The position numbers were made by a program, and so were the translations under genes. The notes beneath the pieces are model-generated. The model did not search any database and had not been told where the DNA came from. It was given only the letters and a program-made list of their open reading frames with translations. From positions 42,074-68,315 of the forward strand of contig JAHBMJ010000886.1 in assembly GCA_018398765.1 (NCBI GenBank): a stretch of DNA of 26,242 nucleotides. The letters are read 5' to 3'. Of this stretch, positions 10,141 through 19,059 are shown piece by piece (position 1 is the first letter of the stretch; each line of letters begins with the position of its first letter). Source of the stretch: Chromera velia. Lineage: Eukaryota; Sar; Chromeraceae.

Positions 10141-10517
10141 TCCGCCCCCGCCCCTCCCCCCCCAACACAGTGGGCACACCTACGCACACCAGGATGTATA
10201 TCTCACACACGTACATACACAGGATCAGGCAGCCCAACACGAACAAGAGAGATTCACAGACGAGTGGGGCCGTTAAGCTGATCAAAAGAGGTCGCGCCCT
10301 TTCAACCGGAGTCTGGTGCTCCGAGGCATGAACGCAGCCGGTGTGGCCGACAGCCAGAAGGATCAAGTCGTGAATCAGAGTAGGACGCAAGAAAGGAAGC
10401 AGGCCTGAAATGAGGTTTGCGACCAAGGAGTCCTCACTGACTCCTCAGATGCTGCGAGTGCATGCGCAGAGACTGACTTTTTTCTTTCAGGTCCTCTCCT
10501 CCTGCATTTCTCTCCTC
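10141..10517 (-). other. Probable 3' UTR of the membrane/coiled-coil gene
   Basis: This is the minus-strand stretch after the stop codon at 10520-10518. A hydrophobic minus-strand frame exists (10426-10037) but starts without ATG and largely reads GT-rich sequence as Val/Cys/Leu. I call it non-coding. Confidence 0.35.
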
Positions 10518-11680
10518 TCATGTCTTTGTCGGTGGTACTGGAGCTGAAAGAGGCGGGCTCTTCCCTTCATCTTTCTCCCCTTGCGGCTGTGTTGCTCCCG
10601 CCGCTTCTCCTGTTGTCACGGCAGGAGCGGATTCCTTCGTCGTTTGTTTCTTCTTCGAATCCCCCCGAATCGCTTCAAAGCTGTCGGCCAAGACGTTGAG
10701 AACGTCCTGGGCGACAGTCAACTCCTTGCGGAGTGTTGCTATCCTCTCGTTTGCCTCCGGGTGTTCCTGCTCGAGGAGCTTGATTTCGTCCTCCAACTCT
10801 TGGATCGATTCGATGGCCTCTGCGGCAAGCCTGCAGACAGACAGACAGATATGACTACATGTTTCTTCATGTTTATAACAGACAAAAAGAAAGAAAGACA
10901 GACATCAGTGACGAGGGTAGCATACTTCGTGAAATGCTGCACTCGGGATGCATTCCCTTACTCTTTAATTCATTGCAAATGATTCGTGTGCCTCTTTCTG
11001 TCCGATCTATTCAGTCATTTTCCCTCCATTCCTCCCTTCGTTATTCAATGCATTCGTCCATGCTTCCACGAATTGGATACATCGATTTGATCAGGCGTTC
11101 GTGATGGTGCGGGAGGAGCAGAAGCACGCAAAGTCGCCTTAAGGAAAGTCATGAGCCAAGGATGCATGCACACACCAAAGCGTGGTTCTGTCTGTCGAAC
11201 CAGCTGTGAACACGTGAGTGTGTGTGTGTGTGTGTGTGTGGCTAGGGGGCACAGACGGCTGATACAGTGCCTCTGAGAAGTGCCAGTCTGCACATGCTCT
11301 GTTTGAATGATATCGAATACATGCACCACCCTCACTCCAGGACACCCTCCGTTTCCTTCTGTGGTATTCACCATCTCGCTTCCCGATTTTCTCGTAGCCG
11401 AGAGATCCGTCACATTGCATCTTGCATTACGGAGAAGTGGCAGTCAAAGCTCGTGCACGGATGAGTGTAATGTCTGTAGTACTGACGTTTTGAATTCCCC
11501 CCATCCTGCAAGCGACGCATGGGAGTCAAATTCACAGTCGACGCACTTCCTCCCCCAAATAGCAGAGAAAGCTCTCGTGCAGATGGTCACGAGAATGATC
11601 AGCGCGAAAGTGACGAATACCTGCACTCATGCAGAAATGCACCGATGCAGTTACATGCACATCACTCACTCACTCACTCA

Positions 11681-11723
<43 letters not shown>

Positions 11724-12063
11724 TCACTCACTCACGCACGCACGCACGCACGCATTCACTCACGCACGCACACACGCACACACACAGACACACACACACA
11801 CACAAGATGATTCAGTAGCGTTCAGTGCATATCGGTGCTGATGTGACTTCATGCAGTGTCCGCCCTCCCAAGCGCAGGCGGAACGAAAAGAAAGGGGCTT
11901 CTCGAGTTTGACCGACCGATCCGAGGGCAAGGCAGACGCTCTTGTCGAAGGGATCGTTCAGATCGAGCGCAATCATCTCCTCCAACCAGGGGGGAAGGGC
12001 AAAGGGGAGCGCTGTGCGACCCACGAAGGGAAGCTCGAAGGAAAAATTTTGTGGTGTGGTCAT
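10518..12063 (-). CDS. Unrecognised single-span membrane protein with C-terminal coiled coil
   Basis: I do not recognise this family. The model has exon 1 at 12063-11848, exon 2 at 11620-11487 and exon 3 at 10830-10518, giving 220 residues with closing phases. The ATG at 12063 is the first Met after an in-frame TGA. Exon 1 encodes a soluble stretch rich in Phe, Pro and Leu, with an acidic LDLNDPFD segment. Exon 2 encodes one hydrophobic helix, VFVTFALIILVTI, followed by a basic RAFSAIWGRK. Exon 3 encodes a heptad-like acidic/basic helix (QELEDEIKLLEQEH through LRKELTVAQDVLNVL), then a polar Lys/Thr/Ala/Pro tail to the stop. The acceptors are both TGCAG. The exon 1 donor, GTCACA, is weak. A second exon 2 donor (GTGCGT at 11546, after GRK) also keeps phase and would give 200 residues. 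The order soluble, membrane helix, coiled coil suggests a tail facing the cytosol or organelle, but function is unknown. Confidence 0.55.
11663..11806. repeat. CA / ACTC / ACGC microsatellite in intron 1 of the membrane/coiled-coil gene
   Basis: On the plus strand ACTC units are followed by a long CA run, then ACTC again, then GCAC units and further CA. The tract fills most of the 227-bp intron at 11621-11847. Open frames reading Thr-His-Thr-His here are repeat translations. Confidence 0.93.
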
Positions 12064-12918
12064 CTTTTCCCTCCAACCGCGTTCCTGGTTTTCTCTGAGG
12101 ACAGTTCTTCACGAAGGAACTGGAAGGAATCAGCCCGTCTACGCGGATCCACAAGAGGACAACGGAACAAAGACAACAGACTGAGGGAGTTTCCCTCACC
12201 AGACAGTGGTTTGATCCGAGTAGTCGCAGCTTACTTCAGTCTTGCAGAATCTCGATGTGCACCTGGATCGCACCTTTGATGTCTTTTGTGGAGGAAATCG
12301 GAGTCGATCATGCAGGACATTGCATGCAGGACAAGGGTGTCTGTGCATGTCTGTGCGCAGCTAGATCAGGCTGCGTGAAAAGGGGGGAGGCGAATGGAGG
12401 CGACGGATGGCGTCGGACGCGCATGCAGTAGGTCCGGCGCGGCGGCGCGAATTGGGTCCAATGTCGATCGCTCATGCACGTAGCGCGCCCCCCAAAACGT
12501 ACCCGATTATCGGTCGATCGAACAATCGCTTTAATTGCATGGGGCCCGGAAGTTGGGCCAGAACTGACACATGCAGTGAAGATCGAAACAACACTGAATT
12601 AAGCAAACGAGAACGCACCTCCTTACAGTAGCGCTCCTCCTTACAGACAGTGTCACATGCATAAATCTGATCTGCGATCGACAAAGTTGAGAGAGTGAGA
12701 GAGAGAGAAACGGAACGCGAGAGAGCATTTGTGAGAAAGATATATAGTTTGACCCCAGCTCGGTGTTGCACAACGCTTCTCTGTCAGCTGAAAAAGAAAC
12801 TGGTTCGGTTCGTCGGGGAGGGAGTCGGTAACGCAGTAGAGCCGTCCGAGGTTCTCAACATCTTTGAAGCTACCATCTCGCCTGTTCAAGAGGCACAAGA
12901 GAACCGAAAGACGACAAC
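12064..12918. promoter_or_regulatory. Divergent promoter interval between the coiled-coil and p25-alpha genes
   Basis: The two genes are transcribed outward from this 855-bp interval. It contains one full TGCATGCA palindrome (12321-12328), several GCATGCA or CATGCA near-copies (around 12422, 12474, 12572 and 12657) and a GC-rich GGCGCGGCGGCGCG block (about 12436-12449). A GA-rich run lies at about 12689-12725. ATATATAG at 12741-12748 sits about 175 bp upstream of the p25-alpha ATG. No start site can be fixed. Confidence 0.45.
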
Positions 12919-14109
12919 ATGTCTAGGCAGCTGCGGGGTCCCGGTCAGTCAAAGAAACTGAACAACACAAGCAACAACACTCATCTTACTTCGTGTCTGT
13001 TTCCCTCCCTTTTCAGCGAGAGATTGTGTCTTTTTGTGAAGTATCGACTTGTTCTTATTGCAACCTTCCTGTTGTTGTGCGAAACTGCCCGCAGAGAGGT
13101 TCTTTTACGACAGGTCTACCTACACTGGTTCGCACAGGTCAGTCATTTAGACAGGCAACGACCAGGCTGTTGTTCGTGTTCGGTTTCGAACCCTTGTCCG
13201 ATAAAGCCGCCCGACCTTCGTCACTGCCATCAAGCATGTGCTCTTCATCCATTCTATCTAAACGTACAGCCACTCTGCAAACAATTGTGCACTGTGTTCC
13301 AAAAGGGACTTTATTTCTGCTTTTCGTTATACATGCGTGCGTGCGTGCGCCATTCAGCAACTCCGCTCATTTACGCCTGGGTATCTTTGAGAGAGGCAAG
13401 ACTTGACCCAACGCCATCCCTAATCGTCACCCCAACCCACCCCCGCTCGTCCCTTGTTGCCCTTATATTTGTCTGCAGAAGAGGCGGTCCGACAACGCGC
13501 GGAAACGGAATCACTGATGAGAAAATATCGCTCGCTAACCTGTGCGACCGCTCTCCCTACGACGTCCGAGGCGTCAAGCCCTCTGACTACGAGAAGTATT
13601 CCTTCGGTGGAAGGGAGCTCACTGCTCACACCGCGTTTTACGAGCCTGATAAGCCGAAGCCCGGTGGGGGCTACTGTCCTACCCAGGCGATTCGCGGAAC
13701 TTCAGTGGGACCTTCCAAGAGAGGAGGAGCAGGAACGGGAACGCACCTGACGAGAGGAAGGGCAGCCTCTCCCTCCCCCTCTCCAGCTGTAGGCAGACGG
13801 AGAGCCTCCCAAAGGGACTGCTTTGACGCGACCGACTTTGACTTCCTCGATGAAACCGACCAGTATTCCTCCCTTCCTCCCGTCTCCCCTTCCTCCATGA
13901 GACGGAGCATTACTCCCACACCCGCGCGGTCTTCCGTGAGGGGCCCAGAGAGGTTCTTCTACGACAGGAGCACCTACACAGGGGTGCACAACCACGGTGG
14001 ACCCTCTACGAAGGGAAACGGACTTCCCTACAGGGGCGGAGGAGGCCGAGTGACTCTGGACTCGCTCTGTGACAGGAGCCCTGCCAACGTCAGAGGGATC
14101 AAGATGTGA
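12919..14109 (+). CDS. Protein with two partial p25-alpha (TPPP-like) units, three exons
   Basis: p25-alpha proteins such as TPPP and apicortin bind and bundle tubulin. Exons are 12919-12943, 13095-13137 and 13479-14109, giving 232 residues. Both donors are GTCAGT. Exon 2 is only 43 bp. The splice is confirmed internally. The first unit, joined over three exons, reads RGP-ERFFYDRSTYTG, SHRRGGPTTRGNG and SLANLCDRSPYDVRGVK (residues 7-56). The second unit, wholly in exon 3, repeats it as RGP-ERFFYDRSTYTG, VHNHGGPSTKGNG and TLDSLCDRSPANVRGIK (residues 178-231). Between them is a Ser/Pro/Arg/Gly-rich linker with an acidic DFDFLDETD patch. These units match the C-terminal part of the p25-alpha domain (Y-T-G-x-H, GNG, CDRS-x-x-VRG). 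No doublecortin domain is present, so this is not apicortin itself. Microtubule association is inferred. Confidence 0.88.
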   Translation: MSRQLRGPGQSKKLNNTSNNTHLTSCLFPSLFSERLCLFVKYRLVLIATFLLLCETARREVLLRQVYLHWFAQVSHLDRQRPGCCSCSVSNPCPIKPPDLRHCHQACALHPFYLNVQPLCKQLCTVFQKGLYFCFSLYMRACVRHSATPLIYAWVSLREARLDPTPSLIVTPTHPRSSLVALIFVCRRGGPTTRGNGITDEKISLANLCDRSPYDVRGVKPSDYEKYSFGGRELTAHTAFYEPDKPKPGGGYCPTQAIRGTSVGPSKRGGAGTGTHLTRGRAASPSPSPAVGRRRASQRDCFDATDFDFLDETDQYSSLPPVSPSSMRRSITPTPARSSVRGPERFFYDRSTYTGVHNHGGPSTKGNGLPYRGGGGRVTLDSLCDRSPANVRGIKM

Positions 14110-16164
14110 GAAGGGGATCCCCAGAGAGAGGAGGGGGGGGCAGATGTAGCGCACATAATTCTTAAATGTTCATCAATCTGTGTGGCTTCCAGCGATCCGC
14201 ACGGAGCTCGAGAGCGAAAAAGGTTTTCTGGGTTCGCGCGAGGCAGCTGGACGAGTTACTTCTTTTCAACTTGACTGTGACTGGAGACTTCACGCATGTG
14301 ACTGAGGGTCCTATTCAGGGCTCATATCACCACGTGGTTTACTGCTTTCCGATTTCTTTTGGATCAACCCGGCCGCTCTCCCTGCTTCGATTGCTGTCAA
14401 AAGGCAGACAACGGCAGAGAGGGGAACCTGGGCGAAAGAGGAAGCTGAGCCAAGCCTCAATTGTCGCCACGTATGACGGGCAGCACGCACTGGCACCTTT
14501 GCGCTCGGATCGGGGCTGGTAGCGTGCTTGCGGCTGTACGGCGATGGAGACTCATTGGAGAGAGAAAAAAACCAGGGAAAAAACACTAGAAAAAACACTA
14601 ACATGTTGTCAAAAACTTGTTTACATTTTATAATCTGTTTGGTCGATCATCGAGTCAATGATGACCGTCGATCATTAAAATTGAATGTCAGCTTTAAATC
14701 ATGCCGCGGTCAACGTTTTTACTATTATTCGGAATTTATTCAGTTTGTAGTATGTAAATTATCATTTATTTTTTTGCACATATTTTCTTGTATATATATA
14801 ATTGTATAGTAATTAATATTAAGTATCGATGTTACTTCATCTTACAAAAATAGAAATTAAAAAAGGAAAACGATAAAAAAAAAACTAAAAGAGAACGCAG
14901 TGCATTCACCAGTGACCAGTTAAGCAAATTACTTTACCCATAGTGTCTGCACTGCCGCAATGAAGATTAGTTTTATGGATGAAGAAGAACTGTTTAGAAC
15001 TGTTTAATGTTCCTACACTTATGTTTCCTGTAAAAATCGAAATGTCAGTCGGAATTAAAACACTCAGATCAAAGCCGTTTTACACTGAGTCTTCAAAGAA
15101 CTACAAGCGATGCAAGGCTCCCATGGCTCAAGATACTCTTGATAAAGAATTAATAAAAACGTTTATGTAGAATTTGACCATAGAAAACTGTTATTCATAA
15201 TTCTGTAATTGTCTGTTTCCTCTTTATTTGTCCTCACAAATACTCACAAGCGATGGTCTATACTAGCTATATATCAGAGAGAAACTGAAGACAACGACAA
15301 CGGGCTGCTCGTCGTCCATGCATTCCCTGTTCAATTCATGCCTTGTCTTATCTTGTCTGATCATGCATGCACGTGAAATCATGTGAATCAGTGGGCTAGC
15401 TTGCATGCTGCATGCATGGGCGTGATCGTCGGCTCAGCACGTGCGTGCGTCACACCTACTGTATGCTGTTGCAGTATTGCAGGCTCGATGCATGTCGGCC
15501 GACGGTTCAGACTCGCGCGGCCGCGGGGCCGCGGGCCGTCGCGGAGCTTCCATGCATGCAACGTACTTATAATTATAGTCGACTTTAATAATTAAGTGCA
15601 TGCATGGCAGGAATCGATGCAATGTGTCGGATGCATGGCCGCGGGCCGCTTTTCTGACACAGTTTCACCCGGTTTCGTCCAGTTTCCTCTGTGTACTAGC
15701 TTTGGGAAGTTCAACTTGCTTCTGAGTAAAACGACCTCCATCTGTATTAGTCCGTTTGAGCTGTCTCCAGGCTTTTGTTGTGAATGCTATCAATGTGCCT
15801 CCGTGTTTCCGTCTTGAGGCGAGACGCATGACCCTTTGCACTTTTTGCAGTTTCGTGCACAGAGAGCTTTGCGTCCACATCTTTTTCTGAAAAGTCCGAT
15901 GAGCGAGGGCCCAATGCGGATCCAAAGCATTTTCCGCACGTGCCACAACGCTGTCTGAAGTGCGTTTTGATACATATATAGTCCGTGCATGAGTCAACGG
16001 TGCTTGACAGGCCGCTAGTTTTTTTGCTTTTTCGTCATCTTTTGTAAATTAAAGCCACAAATTCAGCTGCGATCCGTCTACACAGTCCCCAAAGCGGCAT
16101 TGGAAGCTGATAGCCAGAAATTGGGCCGAGGGATCAGCTTTCTGAAAAGACGAAGCGAGAAGAG
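14110..16164. other. Intergenic region with AT-rich island and TGCATGCA cluster
   Basis: No gene is supported in this 2-kb stretch. About 14110-14580 is mixed-composition 3' flank of the p25-alpha gene. About 14580-15260 is strongly AT-rich. About 15300-15660 holds four TGCATGCA palindromes and GC-rich CCGCGGGGCCGCGGGCC-type inverted repeats. About 15665-16160 leads to the rhomboid gene. A minus-strand frame at 15997-15665 (Lys/Arg/Gln-rich, no ATG at its start) is the only long frame and is treated under findings. Confidence 0.55.
15364..15604. promoter_or_regulatory. Cluster of TGCATGCA palindromes upstream of the rhomboid gene
   Basis: Exact TGCATGCA occurs at 15364-15371, 15409-15416, 15553-15560 and 15597-15604, with a TGCATGC at 15402-15408 and further GATGCATG words near 15487 and 15630. 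In apicomplexans this octamer is a known target of ApiAP2 DNA-binding proteins, for example the one named AP2-EXP in Plasmodium. The cluster lies 560-800 bp before the rhomboid start, so control of that gene is inference. Confidence 0.45.
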
Positions 16165-17094
16165 ATGCTCATCTCTTTTGGGATTGTCGCTGCATGCGTC
16201 AGCGCTCAGCGCTTTGTCCACTTCAGCCCAAAACTGCTCGGACGATCCGGTGTGGATTTGATGAAGGCCGAATTCAGCGGCCAGGCCGTGTTCAGAGAGG
16301 GGTATGTGTGGACACTCGTGACAGGGTCTCTGCTGCACTCAGACTTGTCCCATGAAGTCAACAACCTGATCTTCACTTTTGTAGTGAGTGTGGTGTTGGA
16401 ATCGCAAATGGGAGGGCCTCTGACGATTCTGATCTTCCTGTCGACGGGTGCGGCAGGTTGGATGTGTTCGGCTGCCTGGCACTGGTGGCAATACGGAGAG
16501 ATGGGGTTATGGACAGCTGGGAACGGTTGCTCTCCGAATATGTACGGGTTGGCATTTTTTGTGGCCACCCTGGAGCCGGGAAGGGTCTTCCCTCGCACTC
16601 TCCTTTTTCTACCTGTGTGGATCTGGTGCGCGTCTGTGTGGGTTCTTCCTCCACTTCTTTCAAGGCGCATGTTCGACCGGAAGTCAGGAAAGGTCGACAG
16701 CACTCATCTGCTGTATGTCTCTTCGTTGTGCGCTGTGCTGCTCTGCTTTGTCTCTATCCCACGGTGGGATGATGAAGGCATCAGCGCTCAACAGGGAAAG
16801 GACACATTTACGTTAGGAGGGTCGGGACAGTCAATCAAGAGGTTTCTGTCATTTGGGGATCTGACAGCCGCCGGCTACCTTGCGCAGTATCAATTGCGAT
16901 GTGTCATCGAAACTGTCTACGTGCAGTTTGTGCGGAAGTCGCAGGGGCTGTCTGATCACTGGTGTCATCTCGGAGGCGCACTTGCCGGCATCGTTTTTGC
17001 TCTTTTGTCGGCCCCTTTGGAAGTCTTTCCAAACCTGGTCTCAGACGTTCTTTTGATTGTGTCACTGATTTTGCTCCTTTGTCGTGCCGCTTAG
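16165..17094 (+). CDS. Rhomboid-family intramembrane serine protease, single exon
   Basis: Rhomboids cut membrane helices with a Ser-His dyad inside the membrane. This intact 309-residue frame has the family's ordered landmarks. First is WTLVTGSLLHSDLSHEVNN (residues 49-67), the H-x-x-x-x-H-x-x-N-N oxyanion and helix-2 motif. Then comes GCSPNMYGL (121-129), holding the nucleophile Ser123. Last is DHWCHLGGALAG (264-275), holding the catalytic His268. About seven hydrophobic segments are present, including a final one near the C-terminus. The residue after the serine is Pro rather than the usual Gly. The start is the first Met after an in-frame TAG at about 16108. That TAG also lies in a CTGATAG context, so an upstream exon cannot be fully excluded. 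It is the only intronless gene here. The substrate and compartment are unknown. No clear plastid or mitochondrial presequence is seen. Confidence 0.92.
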   Translation: MLISFGIVAACVSAQRFVHFSPKLLGRSGVDLMKAEFSGQAVFREGYVWTLVTGSLLHSDLSHEVNNLIFTFVVSVVLESQMGGPLTILIFLSTGAAGWMCSAAWHWWQYGEMGLWTAGNGCSPNMYGLAFFVATLEPGRVFPRTLLFLPVWIWCASVWVLPPLLSRRMFDRKSGKVDSTHLLYVSSLCAVLLCFVSIPRWDDEGISAQQGKDTFTLGGSGQSIKRFLSFGDLTAAGYLAQYQLRCVIETVYVQFVRKSQGLSDHWCHLGGALAGIVFALLSAPLEVFPNLVSDVLLIVSLILLLCRAA

Positions 17095-18296
17095 CAAGCT
17101 TGTATGAAAGTGTTTCAGTGCAAGCCTGTCTTGGAAGCAATGGTTCGAAGCATACAGGCCACCAGGTAGAATCCTAGGTTGAATCACGTAATCATGTAGG
17201 CTAGTATGTGGCCCATGATGTGGGCTTTTAATAGCCAACATATAATACTATGAAATTCATTTGCAAATTCACTTGATTTCACGTAAATTTACTGCTTAAA
17301 TTTGTTTAAATTCACTTCTGAATCAATTCATTTGTAAATTCTTACATAAAATCACCCAGTTTTGCAAAATTGCAAATTAAGTACGGGTCAATTAGTTTGT
17401 GCAGTTAAATTTATAAAAGACTTAAAAGTTTATATTAATGCAGTAAATTTACTATTACTACTAGTAGTAACTAGTAGCGGTAAATATCTTTAGATAGTGA
17501 TAGTGATAGTGATAGTGATTAGTGGTAGATAAGTACTTAATTTAAGTTAATTAAAGGACTAGTTCAACGATATAGGACCGGGTATTATAGGTATTAAACT
17601 CGTTTTTTCTTTTATACATTCATTTTTATATACTATCATATGCATCGATCCGTCAGAGGGTGGCCAGGGCCAAGGACTCCTAGTTGTTTAGTTGTTACAC
17701 GGGTGACATACACAGTTGCACAAGCTAGTGCACAAGTGTTGCAAGTTTTTTTAAAAAACTCGATCGTTTAAAAAAATTATATCTTAATTTTTCAGATTTT
17801 TTTTTTTTATTTTTTTCTCTTAGTCCGAGAATTTTTAAAAATCAAATTCTAATCATCCGATGAAATCCATGTAAATTCACTTATCTCATTTCTGTCATAT
17901 TCATATATCTTCTTAAAACTCAAACTTTGTAGAATCTTATAAAATTTCTGTGTTTAGTTCTAGGTTTTATTCTTGCAAGAGTAAAGATCGATTGCCTATA
18001 GCTGCTATATTAATTCTACGTACGAGCCACAGTCTCAGCTGCTGGCAAGATGTCGTTAACGCGCAACATAATCATGTGAATGATGGTCAGATAGATGCTT
18101 ATCTACTAAGTTATTAGTACTAGACGACCTTTATAAGCTCTAGTTCAAGCCCGAACACGGCGAACAGCCTGAGGGGCTCATGCAAGATCATCCAACCACC
18201 CGATCTAGCATTTGAGGAAGTAAAAAAACTGAGCAGAAAGGATGGAGCAGCCGGTCGATCCACAGCGTCCGGACAGAGGCCGCAATCATCTATACG
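17095..18296. other. AT-rich intergenic island between converging rhomboid and VPS13 genes
   Basis: From about 17200 to 18000 the sequence is strongly AT-rich, with many AAATTCA/TTAAATT words suggesting degenerate repeats. It includes a GATAGT hexanucleotide array (17493-17519, four units) and a near-perfect TTTTTTTAAAAAA-type inverted stretch near 17745-17780. No open frame over 60 codons and no recognisable gene lies here. It must contain the 3' ends of both flanking genes. Confidence 0.6.
17493..17519. repeat. GATAGT hexanucleotide array
   Basis: Four perfect GATAGT units plus a partial fifth lie within the AT-rich island after the rhomboid gene. No function is apparent. Confidence 0.9.
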
Positions 18297-18989
18297 CTAG
18301 AGGTCGACGAGGCAGCTGACTGCTCGAACAATTTCCTCCGCCTTCCTGTACGAGCTACAAGGAATCTGCAGATCGACAAATAAGGTAGAAAAGTGAGATC
18401 GAATGTATACTCAGAGAGAGCAGTAGATGTTCGACAGGAGTATGAAGAATCCCAATCAAAATGCAGGTGCAAACGCTTGACTCAGCAGAAGTCATTTTTG
18501 TTACTTGGATCAGACGAGAGGATGGACGAAAAAAGACAACAGGCACGGACAGCTCGTCTGTCTCTCTCTGTGTCCTTATGAACGCTGCAGGAAAGCTCAC
18601 AATGCATGTGTTCCGATACGTTGAATGAAGGCCAGCCAACAGAAACCTCCTAGCTCCGCATACCTGCCTGCCAACCTACTTTGTCCTCTTTTGGAACAGG
18701 ATTAGTTCCAGACGGAATGCTCCACTGCACCACCAAGGTGGCGACTCCCTTCTGCTTGCAAGCTGCAGCCTCATCGGACCCCGCCCCCCCTGCCCTGAGC
18801 GTCCTTGCGAGTTCCTCATTTGATCCCACAACGCCGGGACTCGCCCCTCCGTCCCCTGATCCTGTCGGCTCGTTCTCTCCCCTCCTGCCTTCCTCGTCAG
18901 GGTCTGACAGCGAGACTGCCGACACGGAGCCGATCGGGATCGTCAAAGAGGGCCGGCTCGATGAGGGGTGGAACACGCCAATCTGCACG

Positions 18990-19059
<70 letters not shown>

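Noticed and set aside
10037-10426. Hydrophobic minus-strand frame downstream of the coiled-coil gene
   Set aside because: No ATG at its start, and much of it is translation of GT-rich repeats.
11045-11413. Possible extra exon between exons 2 and 3 of the coiled-coil gene
   Set aside because: The frame is open but includes a GT/CA repeat and no clear donor/acceptor pair. Exons 2 and 3 already join in phase without it.
12919-13478. Uninterrupted 396-codon frame for the p25-alpha gene
   Set aside because: Reading through 12944-13478 gives non-family sequence and skips the microexon, which is in another frame. The spliced model reproduces the second repeat exactly.
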